From an uncultured bacterium (GTDB taxonomy: Bacteria; Verrucomicrobiota; Lentisphaeria; Victivallales; UBA1829), in contig CASEYW010000111.1 in NCBI GenBank assembly GCA_949292215.1, positions 1 to 43,696 on the forward strand: a stretch of 43,696 nucleotides of DNA, given 5' to 3'. How positions within the stretch are numbered: position 1 is the first letter of the stretch; every line of letters starts with the position of its first letter. Position numbers and translations under genes: made by a program. Of the stretch, positions 24,925 through 32,091 are shown one piece after another. The notes beneath the pieces were generated by a model. The model saw only the letters and a program-made list of their open reading frames with translations, did not search any database and was not told the DNA's origin.

Positions 24925-26515
24925 GTTTTCTCTCTTCCGTACGCTGAAATTCAAAGCGGCGCTGATGTTTTCCGCACTGTTTATCTTTTTCGCCGCAACC
25001 GGGTTTCTGATTGTCTATTACTTCATGTATACAAACATGCTTGCCATTGCCGACGGTGCATTGAACTCGATGGCGGATGATGTCGTTTATGAATATTTCT
25101 GGGGGCGTTCTTCCGCGATGGGAAAACGGATTTCGGAGGAGAGCCTACCCGTCAAAGTCCGCGAGCGCGTGAATGCGGTCTATCCGGATGACCGGATTCT
25201 GATGCTGTTCCGTCCCGGCAAAAACAAAGACCAGTATTTCATGGTGACGGTCTGCGGAAAACAGCTGTATGAGATCCGTTATTTTCCTGAACGCGCTCTT
25301 CAGCGCCGACGGCTTGTCCCGAGCCGGAACCGCAGGGAGATTTTCCAGACAATCGACCGGAAAGTCTACCGGGTGGGGAAGGACAACATCTATTTCCGTT
25401 TCCTGAATTCCGACGGCACGCCGTTTCTTCGTTCGGAAATACCCGGAGAGCTGGAAGATTCCATGCCGCCGTTTCCAAAGATGGAAGCCGGAGAAAGCGG
25501 TGCACATTTTCTGACATGGAAAGGATTCCGTTTTCTGCATTTGCGCTTCTTTTCCGGGGATGTTCTGGAGATCGGTCTGAATGTCCGCCCGTTCGAATCG
25601 AAGCTGGAATACTATTCCTGGATCTTCTGGACCGTCTTTGCCGTGATTCTTGCGTTTTCCGCTTTCTGCGGCTGGTTCATTTCCAAACGTCTTCTTGCCG
25701 GAGTCGAACGCGTTACAGATGCGACCCATCACATTTTGGCCGGCAATTTCAGCCATCGCGTAGCGATCGGGAATGAAGGCCTGGAGGTGGAGGAGCTTGT
25801 AAGAATGTTCAACCAGATGAATTCCAATACAGAAAAACTGATGGGAGAACTGGTCATGGTGACGGATAACATTGCCCATGATTTGCGGACTCCGCTGACC
25901 CGTGTCGCCGGAACGGTCGAGGTGGCACTGAGCGCACGGAACTCCGATCTCTCTTATCGCGACACCTGCTGCATTGTCGCCGAGGAGTGTTCCCGCATGA
26001 TCGACATGATCAACACCATGCTTGAAATTTCGCGTCTTTACTCGACTCCTGACGCATTGAAGCATGACTCCTTTGATCTCGTCTCTCTGCTTGAGGAGGC
26101 GCATGAACTTCTGCTTCCTCTTGCGGAAGAAAAAGAGATCGACTTCCGTTTCCTCTCCGAAGAAAAATCTGTCATGTTCTGCGGAGACAAACTGAAAATC
26201 CAGCGGATGACGGCAAATCTGCTGGAAAATGCATTGAAATTCACTCCTCCGCAGGGAAGCATTGAACTTCGTCTGAACAAAGAGGAATCCGTTGCCGAGA
26301 TCATCGTAGCCGATACCGGCTGCGGCATTCCGCCGGACGATCAGCCGCATGTGTTTGAACGGTTTTTCCGCAGCGATTCGAGTCGTTCTCTTCCCGGAAA
26401 CGGACTCGGGCTTGCTCTTGTTCATTCCATCGTGAAAGCGCATGGCGGGACCGTCGAACTGAAGAGCGAACCAGGTAAAGGAACTGTATTCACGGTGCGT
26501 CTCCGGACCGCCTGA
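24911..26515 (+). CDS. Sensor histidine kinase (HAMP, HisKA, HATPase)
   Basis: The 534-residue membrane kinase has TM1 at about 17-39, a periplasmic region of about 200 residues, TM2 at about 236-257, then HAMP. The phosphorylated residue is His323 in DNIAHDLRTPLTR. The ATPase boxes follow: N-box NLLENALKFTP, G1 DTGCGIPP, F-box FERFF and G2 GNGLGLALV. The order and the -IAHDLRTPLTR- form fit the CusS/PhoQ-like HisKA group. The periplasmic domain has no motif recognised here. It pairs with the response regulator, with which it overlaps by 14 bases. Confidence 0.94.
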   Translation: MSWNKFSLFRTLKFKAALMFSALFIFFAATGFLIVYYFMYTNMLAIADGALNSMADDVVYEYFWGRSSAMGKRISEESLPVKVRERVNAVYPDDRILMLFRPGKNKDQYFMVTVCGKQLYEIRYFPERALQRRRLVPSRNRREIFQTIDRKVYRVGKDNIYFRFLNSDGTPFLRSEIPGELEDSMPPFPKMEAGESGAHFLTWKGFRFLHLRFFSGDVLEIGLNVRPFESKLEYYSWIFWTVFAVILAFSAFCGWFISKRLLAGVERVTDATHHILAGNFSHRVAIGNEGLEVEELVRMFNQMNSNTEKLMGELVMVTDNIAHDLRTPLTRVAGTVEVALSARNSDLSYRDTCCIVAEECSRMIDMINTMLEISRLYSTPDALKHDSFDLVSLLEEAHELLLPLAEEKEIDFRFLSEEKSVMFCGDKLKIQRMTANLLENALKFTPPQGSIELRLNKEESVAEIIVADTGCGIPPDDQPHVFERFFRSDSSRSLPGNGLGLALVHSIVKAHGGTVELKSEPGKGTVFTVRLRTA

Positions 26516-26553
26516 GTTCTGTCCGCAAGGAACACGATCCGGCCAGAGTGTTT

Positions 26554-27402
26554 TTATTTCCTGTTTCCGGAGGATTTCCGGTATTCCGTCGGAGAGATGC
26601 CCCAGAATTGACGGAAGCGCCGCGAGAAATGCAGTTGATCGGAATACCCGGTTGCCTCGGCGATCTGTTTGCAGGAGGAGGTATGGTAGTTCAGCATTTC
26701 CGCCGCAAGAGTCATCCGCTTTCTTGTGAGATAGCGCATCGGCGATTCCCCATGATATTCCCGGAACAGCGCCGTGAACCGTGACACGGAAAGCGAGGCG
26801 GAAGCGGCGATTTCCGCAAGCTCCAGCGGTCTGTTCAGATTCTTCCAAATGAATTCTTCCGCTTGTGCGACCGGTTCCGGAATGCGTCTTCCGGAAGTCC
26901 GGATCAGACGCCCGAGTTCGTAAAGAAAGAGATCCGTCAGATGTTCCAGTACATACTCATCCTGATTCTGCTGTGAGTTGAGTTCCTCCAGCAGACAGGA
27001 GAGATAATTCTCAAAAACCGTTTCCGCATTGGCATCCACAGGATGGTTCAATGGTAGTCTGTGGACTGCAAGAGCCCGTTCCAGAGCGGGCCCTTCCGCA
27101 ACCATCCAGGAGTGATCCCAGGGGGTATCGGCATTCCCGTAATTCCGGATCTGTTCCGGAGACCAGATAATGAATTGTTTCCCGCACTCGCATTCTCCCT
27201 GTTCTCCGGAGTTGAAAAATGCTTTCGTATGAAAAAACATCAGAAGGATCCGGGCTCCTTCCGTTGTAAAACGGAGCAGCTGAGGACGCATCTGTTCATG
27301 GAGTCCGAGCGAATGAATCCGGAACTGTCCCGCCGGTTTTGTTTCCGGTTCATAATAGAGTCTGAATTGTTTCATAGTCGTTTTATCCATATCTTCAAGC
27401 AT
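26554..27402 (-). CDS. AraC-family regulator
   Basis: The 282-residue protein has a cupin-like N-terminal half with conserved HEQMRPQLLRF and a C-terminal double helix-turn-helix (about 185-280): RPLELAEIAASASLSVSRFTALFREYHGESPMRYLTRKRM and AEATGYSDQLHFSRRFRQFWGISPTEYRK. It is probably a sugar-responsive activator of the divergent dehydrogenase-isomerase pair at 27571. The start is uncertain: ATG at 27402, 27390 or 27375 all lack a good ribosome site. Overlapping divergent promoters and an ACTGAAG/CTTCAGT inverted repeat lie between the two genes. Confidence 0.9.
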   Translation of the reverse strand: MLEDMDKTTMKQFRLYYEPETKPAGQFRIHSLGLHEQMRPQLLRFTTEGARILLMFFHTKAFFNSGEQGECECGKQFIIWSPEQIRNYGNADTPWDHSWMVAEGPALERALAVHRLPLNHPVDANAETVFENYLSCLLEELNSQQNQDEYVLEHLTDLFLYELGRLIRTSGRRIPEPVAQAEEFIWKNLNRPLELAEIAASASLSVSRFTALFREYHGESPMRYLTRKRMTLAAEMLNYHTSSCKQIAEATGYSDQLHFSRRFRQFWGISPTEYRKSSGNRK

Positions 27403-27407
27403 TATTG

Positions 27408-27460
27408 GTATGTCATACTATATTGACTGAAGTGATTATTGCAATATATTACCCTTCAGT
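27408..27460. promoter_or_regulatory. Divergent control region: overlapping promoters and inverted repeats
   Basis: Plus strand: TTGACT (27423-27428), 16 bases, TATATT (27445-27450). Minus strand: TTGCAA (27444-27439), 16 bases, TATAGT (27422-27417). ACTGAAG (27426-27432) and CTTCAGT (27454-27460) form a 7-base inverted repeat, and GTATG-T-CATAC lies at 27408-27418. The layout suits one regulator, probably the AraC protein, controlling both directions. Confidence 0.5.
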
Positions 27461-27570
27461 TTCATACAATATTTCCAGAAAAGAGTCCGAAAGAAAAATG
27501 GAATGGCTGCCCATCTCCGTTATTCGGATGAAACAAATTACAGAACGTAATCGAACAAAGGAGGCGCCGC

Positions 27571-28572
27571 ATGGCGAAAGAGAAAAGATTCGCGTTTACG
27601 GGAAAGAATGCTGTGGAGCTGCAGACATTCGAACCGGGATTTCCTGGTGAAAATGAAGTTGCGGTAAGAACTGTGGTGAGCATGATCAGTCCGGGAACGG
27701 AAGGAATCGTGTTCCGTTGCGCGTTTACGGCTGGGAATCATTGGGACAACTGGGTGAAATATCCGTTCATTCCCGGCTATTCTGCCGCCGGCTATGTGGA
27801 AGCGGTAGGAGCGGGTGTAACAAAAGTGAAAGTCGGCGATCGTGTGGTAACGCGTGGTTCCCACGCAACATTCTCCATTGTTCCTGTGAATCAATGCCAT
27901 CGGATTCCGGAAGGGATTTCCTTTGAAAACGCTCTCTGGTTTGCATTCGCAAAGATTACTGCGATGGGAGCGCATGCTGCAAAATATCGACTTGGAGATT
28001 CGGTTGCGGTGATTGGAGCCGGATTAATTGGTCAGTTTTCTGCTCGATGGGCGTATGCCTCAGGAACAGCGAGAGTTATTGTGATTGATCCGGTGGCAGA
28101 GCGTCTGCGGTTTTTACGGAATGCCGGGAATTTCATCACAATTGCAAAAAGCATCGGAGAAGAGGTTTATGCGGAACTGACCGATTTGTGCGGTGGAAAA
28201 CTGCCTGATGTCGTTGTCGAATCGACCGGCAATGCCGCTGTATTTCAGAGTGCTCTGAAAGCGGTCGGAAAATTTGGAAAACTCGTGCTCATGACTGACA
28301 CGGGAACGCCGGAGGAACAGCGGCTCTGCGGAGAAGTCATCACACGCGGCCTGACAATTGTCGGAGCACACGATCCGCAGGATACACCGGAATGGAACGA
28401 AGACATGATTGCTCCTCTATTCTTCCGGATGTGTCTGGACAGGAGAATTGTTGTGGATGGTATGGTGACACATCGCTTTCAGCCGGATCATCCGGAAGAG
28501 ATCTATCGAATCTGCTGTGAAGAGCGCAATCAAGTGATGGGAATGATCGTAAACTGGGAGAACTTCAAATGA
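27571..28572 (+). CDS. MDR-superfamily sugar/alcohol dehydrogenase-like protein
   Basis: The 333-residue product has the MDR order: N-terminal GroES-like fold (VVSMISPGTEGIVFR, FIPGYSAAGYVEAVGAGVTKVKVGDRVV) and Rossmann domain (DSVAVIGAGLIGQFSARWA, VIDPVAERL). The ISPGTE motif is shared with the so-called bi-domain and chlorophyllide-type MDR proteins. The zinc-ligand motif GHE of zinc alcohol dehydrogenases is replaced by GYSAAG, and the four-cysteine structural zinc site is absent, so zinc dependence is unlikely. AAAGGAGG precedes the ATG. Its stop overlaps the next ATG (ATGA), so it works with the TIM-barrel isomerase. The substrate is probably a sugar or sugar acid. Confidence 0.85.
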   Translation: MAKEKRFAFTGKNAVELQTFEPGFPGENEVAVRTVVSMISPGTEGIVFRCAFTAGNHWDNWVKYPFIPGYSAAGYVEAVGAGVTKVKVGDRVVTRGSHATFSIVPVNQCHRIPEGISFENALWFAFAKITAMGAHAAKYRLGDSVAVIGAGLIGQFSARWAYASGTARVIVIDPVAERLRFLRNAGNFITIAKSIGEEVYAELTDLCGGKLPDVVVESTGNAAVFQSALKAVGKFGKLVLMTDTGTPEEQRLCGEVITRGLTIVGAHDPQDTPEWNEDMIAPLFFRMCLDRRIVVDGMVTHRFQPDHPEEIYRICCEERNQVMGMIVNWENFK

Positions 28573-29330
28573 AACACTTGAAACTGAGCGCACCGGACTG
28601 GTGCTTCTTTCCGGCGGGAGGCGATCCCGCGTCCTTCTATCAGAATCTCAAAAAAATGGGATACGACGGAGCCGAAATGGTAGCGCCGGAACGTCAGAAG
28701 GACGCATTGAATGCCGGGCTTGAAATCGTCAACCTTTCCGGTCCCGGAATGACGGATGGTTTCAACCGCAAAGAAAACCGTGAATCTCTTACTTCGGAAA
28801 TCCTCTCTCTGACGGACCAGGCAGTCCGGAACCGGATTCCCTACATTATCGTTTTCAGCGGGAATGCCTGCGGAATGAGTTATGAGGAAGGGTTTGGGAA
28901 TTGTCTGGAAGCGTTCAGTGCGCTTCTGGAAAAGATGCGCGGTTCCGGTGTCAAACTTCTCTTCGAAATGCTGAACGGAGAGGATCACAAAGATTATCAG
29001 GCGGATTCCGAACTGTTCGGATTTGAATTGGCACGCCAGTTGAACAATCCCGATTTCAGAATCCTCTACGACATCTATCACATGCGCAAGAGCGGTTGTG
29101 ATCCGTTAAAGAATCTGGAAGACAAACTTCCGTATATTGCCCATTTCCATGTTGCCGGACTGGAAGGACGTGCTTTCCCCTCAAAGGATGGCGCTATTGA
29201 CTACAAGACCTTCTTCGATGCTGTGCCCGATGATGCCTATCATGGATACATCGGCATGGAATTTCTGACAAAAAATCCGGAATTTGAACTTGATCTTGCG
29301 GCAAAACTCTTCCGGGAATATCTGAAATAA
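28569..29330 (+). CDS. Sugar-phosphate isomerase/epimerase-like TIM-barrel protein (hydroxypyruvate isomerase-like)
   Basis: The 253-residue protein belongs to the AP_endonuc_2 fold family. It has ILYDIYHMRKSG and IAHFHVAGLEGR, and the final GYIGMEFL supplies the glutamate typical of hydroxypyruvate-isomerase/L-xylulose-type epimerases. The metal-binding residues seen are Glu in LLFEMLN, Asp/His in YDIYHM and His in FHVAG. It starts four bases inside the dehydrogenase gene (ATGA), so the two genes act together, probably oxidising and then isomerising a sugar or sugar acid. A hairpin block and a terminator follow. Confidence 0.85.
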   Translation: MKHLKLSAPDWCFFPAGGDPASFYQNLKKMGYDGAEMVAPERQKDALNAGLEIVNLSGPGMTDGFNRKENRESLTSEILSLTDQAVRNRIPYIIVFSGNACGMSYEEGFGNCLEAFSALLEKMRGSGVKLLFEMLNGEDHKDYQADSELFGFELARQLNNPDFRILYDIYHMRKSGCDPLKNLEDKLPYIAHFHVAGLEGRAFPSKDGAIDYKTFFDAVPDDAYHGYIGMEFLTKNPEFELDLAAKLFREYLK

Positions 29331-29339
29331 CCGTGAAAG

Positions 29340-29475
29340 GAAACCTGTCCGCAGAACAGTGTGGCAAAGTACCGCACAGATGAGCCGCCGCAGAGCAGGA
29401 GCCGAAGGCTCGGTACAGGTCTGTGACCTGCTCCGGTCCAGCTCAACAAGCTGGTCGCCGGACGGAGGCGAAACA
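29340..29475. repeat. Intergenic cluster of hairpins
   Basis: Consecutive stems are visible: GAGCC-GAA-GGCTC, CAGGT-CTGTG-ACCTG, CCAGCT-CAACA-AGCTGG and GTACCG/CGGTAC. GAGCAGG/CCTGCTC and CACAGA/TCTGTG are competing longer-range pairs. The style recalls the block at 1451-1558. No gene is seen here. Confidence 0.5.
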
Positions 29476-29514
29476 AAAACGTACTAAAACAATCAATCCC
29501 CAAAAACAGGAACG

Positions 29515-29549
29515 CCCCCGATGAAGAGCAAAATTCATCGGGGGTTTTT
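29515..29549 (+). terminator. Intrinsic terminator of the dehydrogenase-isomerase operon
   Basis: A perfect 11-bp stem CCCCCGATGAA/TTCATCGGGGG with an 8-base loop is followed by TTTTT. It also lies just after the convergent BNR-protein gene. Confidence 0.9.
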
Positions 29550-29560
29550 AACAGGAGAAC

Positions 29561-31054
29561 TTACTTCAGAGCATCCGGAGCGGGAATGGCGGATACAACA
29601 ACCGCAGTATCGGGAGCCTTTCCTGAATAATACGCGGCAAAATGGATGGATGAAATCGCCGTTACATTCACATTCCCTGCATCAAGGAATGCAGTGCTTG
29701 CGAGAGCAACCGGTTCCGGGGCCGGCCAGCCGAGAGGATTTCCAACGATCTGCTCCGGCGTGGTAACGCGGCGTTTGAGGATGCCCCGTCCGCGATGATA
29801 ATAATAATTGCAGAGGATCCCGGTTCTGGGATCAAGGATTAGACTTGGCGTGGAAATATTGACATCTCCGATATTGGTCCGGGACTTGGTCCATGAAACT
29901 CCGAAGTCTGTGGATTCGAGCTGGAATTGAGCGCGGGCGGTAGAATTGTCCGGGCATTCCGTTCTTGCGATGACAAAGATTCTTCCATTCCCGAGATAGA
30001 CTGCGGACGGTTCGGTGGGCCATTCCGCCTTCGGCAGTTTCGACTCAACGACCTGCTGTTTCCAGGTTGTTCCATTGTCGCGGCTGATCAACGTTCCCCA
30101 GGAATTGAGTTCATCATCCCGGTAGTTTCCTGCGAACCAGAGAGCCATAAGCCCGATTTCGGGGACGTGAAAAATATCTGTAATCTGCATAGGAACCGGA
30201 TTCAGTTCCGGAGTTGCGATGCGAGAGAAGTTTATTCCGTCCGCGGATCGATAGAGATCATGATGCCATACCGGTCCGCAGCATCGCACCCAGAGAAGCA
30301 TTGCTCCATTGGCATCCAGTCCCTTTCCGATGGTAACTTCTCCGTAGTCCGCCTGATTTGACACGAGAGTTTCTGGGGTCCATGATTTTCCGCCGTCCGA
30401 GGAGGTCCTGGCATAGACACCGCGGCACCCCTCGGCGATGTCGTGTCCCAGTCCCCTGCTGTAAACACAGACCAGTTTTTCTCCGATTGCCTGAATCATC
30501 GGCCAGGAATTGTATCCGGGCGTATCCTGAACAACATACGTTTTTTCCATTATTTTCACTGGCGCTATACAAACCTGAAGCAGCTCAACCGGTTCCGGAA
30601 TGGTATCGGCGGGATCTTCTGTGCAGCGTTCAATTCGAATCTTCAGCGGCAGATGCGGATCGACTGCGTAATACGATTCCAGAACCATCCTCCGGAAATC
30701 TTCCCGAGTTGCCGGAAACGACGCCCGGACAGCCATTCCGCTCATTTCCTCCACAGGAGCGCCTTCTCTTTCCTGTGACAGATGAATCCGGAAAACGGCT
30801 TCGCGTTGCGGACCTTGTCCTGCGGCATTAACTGCTGCGACAATTTCAAGTCTTACTCCCTTGCAGTCTTCCGGCAGAGCCGCAACGGTACCGGTAATGG
30901 ATTCCCCCGGTGTTTTTCCGGAAAAAGCCCATGCCGGATATCGTCCCGCATTCATGCTGTAAACGGTTTGTTCCGGATGTCCAGACGCAATTGACATTTC
31001 ATCCGGACTCAGGCCGAATTCTCCAGGGCGGAGAAACAGATTTTCCCCAGACAT
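29561..31054 (-). CDS. BNR/Asp-box (sialidase-superfamily) protein
   Basis: The 497-residue protein has no signal peptide. Residues about 1-165 look like a beta-rich accessory domain. The second part is a six-blade beta-propeller with Asp-boxes at SSDGGKSWTPE, SRDNGTTWKQ and STDFGVSWTK. This resembles exo-alpha-sialidases (GH33). However, the FRIP-like arginine motif at the start of the propeller is replaced by YNSWPM, so sialic acid cleavage is not assured. AAGGAG precedes the ATG. It is divergent from the IclR regulator and FAD oxidoreductase, which suggests a shared glycan pathway. Other BNR-fold activities are possible. Confidence 0.75.
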   Translation of the reverse strand: MSGENLFLRPGEFGLSPDEMSIASGHPEQTVYSMNAGRYPAWAFSGKTPGESITGTVAALPEDCKGVRLEIVAAVNAAGQGPQREAVFRIHLSQEREGAPVEEMSGMAVRASFPATREDFRRMVLESYYAVDPHLPLKIRIERCTEDPADTIPEPVELLQVCIAPVKIMEKTYVVQDTPGYNSWPMIQAIGEKLVCVYSRGLGHDIAEGCRGVYARTSSDGGKSWTPETLVSNQADYGEVTIGKGLDANGAMLLWVRCCGPVWHHDLYRSADGINFSRIATPELNPVPMQITDIFHVPEIGLMALWFAGNYRDDELNSWGTLISRDNGTTWKQQVVESKLPKAEWPTEPSAVYLGNGRIFVIARTECPDNSTARAQFQLESTDFGVSWTKSRTNIGDVNISTPSLILDPRTGILCNYYYHRGRGILKRRVTTPEQIVGNPLGWPAPEPVALASTAFLDAGNVNVTAISSIHFAAYYSGKAPDTAVVVSAIPAPDALK

Positions 31055-31238
31055 ATTTCAGGATCTCCTTGTTTTCCATCCGAATCAAAAGAAACGGATG
31101 CTTTGGATTCATATTGAACGGAATCATATTACTTGAACAGCAAATACATTACTGCGGGAAATCCTTTTGTCAAAGCGGGGAAAAGGAAAGACGGGCTTTT
31201 TTTCCTTTCGGAATTTTATGAAAAAATATATTTCATTC

Positions 31239-31267
31239 TTGAAATAATATTTTATATATGATATCTT
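31239..31267 (+). promoter_or_regulatory. Promoter of the IclR-FAD oxidoreductase operon
   Basis: TTGAAA, a 17-base spacer, and TATCTT. The upstream in-frame ATG at 31258 overlaps the -10, so translation must start further down, at 31300. Confidence 0.6.
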
Positions 31268-31299
31268 ATGGAGAGTCAATAGAAAGAGAGGTCAGATTC

Positions 31300-32067
31300 A
31301 TGAAACGGAATCCGGAAAAGAACAAATACATGGTTCCTGCCCTGGAACGCGGCATTCGTATTCTGGAATTGCTCTCGGCATGTCCGAACGGACTGACAAT
31401 GCCGGAGATGTCATCTCTGGATCTTCCGCCGGCCAGTCTTTACCGGATGCTTGTGACACTTTCGGAACTCGGATATATCGTCCGCGAGGATGGTGATCGT
31501 TACCGGCTGGGACGGAAACTCCTCTCTCTTGCCTATAAAACAATAGATGAGCACGGGATTGCGGAGAAATCCATCGGTCTGATGCGGGAACTGCGCGATC
31601 TGAGCGGAGAAACCGTTCTTCTTGCCGTTCTGTACGGCAATGAAGGGATCGTCATTGATGAGGCTGTTTCATCGCAGGCGGTCAAGGTTTCGGTTCAGAT
31701 CGGCCACCATTTCCCCCTGCATACAGCTGCGCCTGCAAAGGCAATTCTGGCATATCTTCCGGATGAGGAGCGGGAACGCCTGGTGGACAGCATCCGTTTT
31801 ACCCGGTTTACCAGACAGACCATCACGTGCCGCGATTCCTTTGAATCGGAATTGCGCGCAATTCGCAGAAACGGTTATTCCCTGGACCGCGGAGAAGAAC
31901 TGGAGGAGATCCGCTGTGCCGGCGCACCGATTTTGAATCATGCAGGCTATCCGGTTGCGGCCGTCTGGATCAGCGGACCGGCATCGCGCCTGGATTCGGC
32001 GGCATTGCTCCGCTGCGGAGAGAGGGTTCGGGAGTACGCAGAAAAAATTTCCCGGAAATTTTCATGA
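31300..32067 (+). CDS. IclR-family regulator
   Basis: The 255-residue protein has an N-terminal winged helix (VPALERGIRILELLSACPNGLTMPEM...YRMLVTLSELGYIVRE) and the IclR effector domain (SGETVLLAVLYGNEGIVIDEA, GHHFPLHTAAPAKAILAYL, RRNGYSLDRGEELEEIRCAGAPI). IclR proteins usually repress a neighbouring catabolic operon until a small acid or sugar derivative is bound. The ATG at 31300 has GAGAGG nine bases upstream. The gene precedes the FAD oxidoreductase by 24 bases and is divergent from the BNR protein, so it probably controls both. Confidence 0.92.
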   Translation: MKRNPEKNKYMVPALERGIRILELLSACPNGLTMPEMSSLDLPPASLYRMLVTLSELGYIVREDGDRYRLGRKLLSLAYKTIDEHGIAEKSIGLMRELRDLSGETVLLAVLYGNEGIVIDEAVSSQAVKVSVQIGHHFPLHTAAPAKAILAYLPDEERERLVDSIRFTRFTRQTITCRDSFESELRAIRRNGYSLDRGEELEEIRCAGAPILNHAGYPVAAVWISGPASRLDSAALLRCGERVREYAEKISRKFS

Positions 32068-32091
32068 CAATCATACAGGATGAGGTGTAAA

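Noticed and set aside
25145..26848. Minus-strand open frame of 567 residues
   Set aside because: It is antisense to the histidine kinase, whose boxes are intact, and to the end of the AraC gene.
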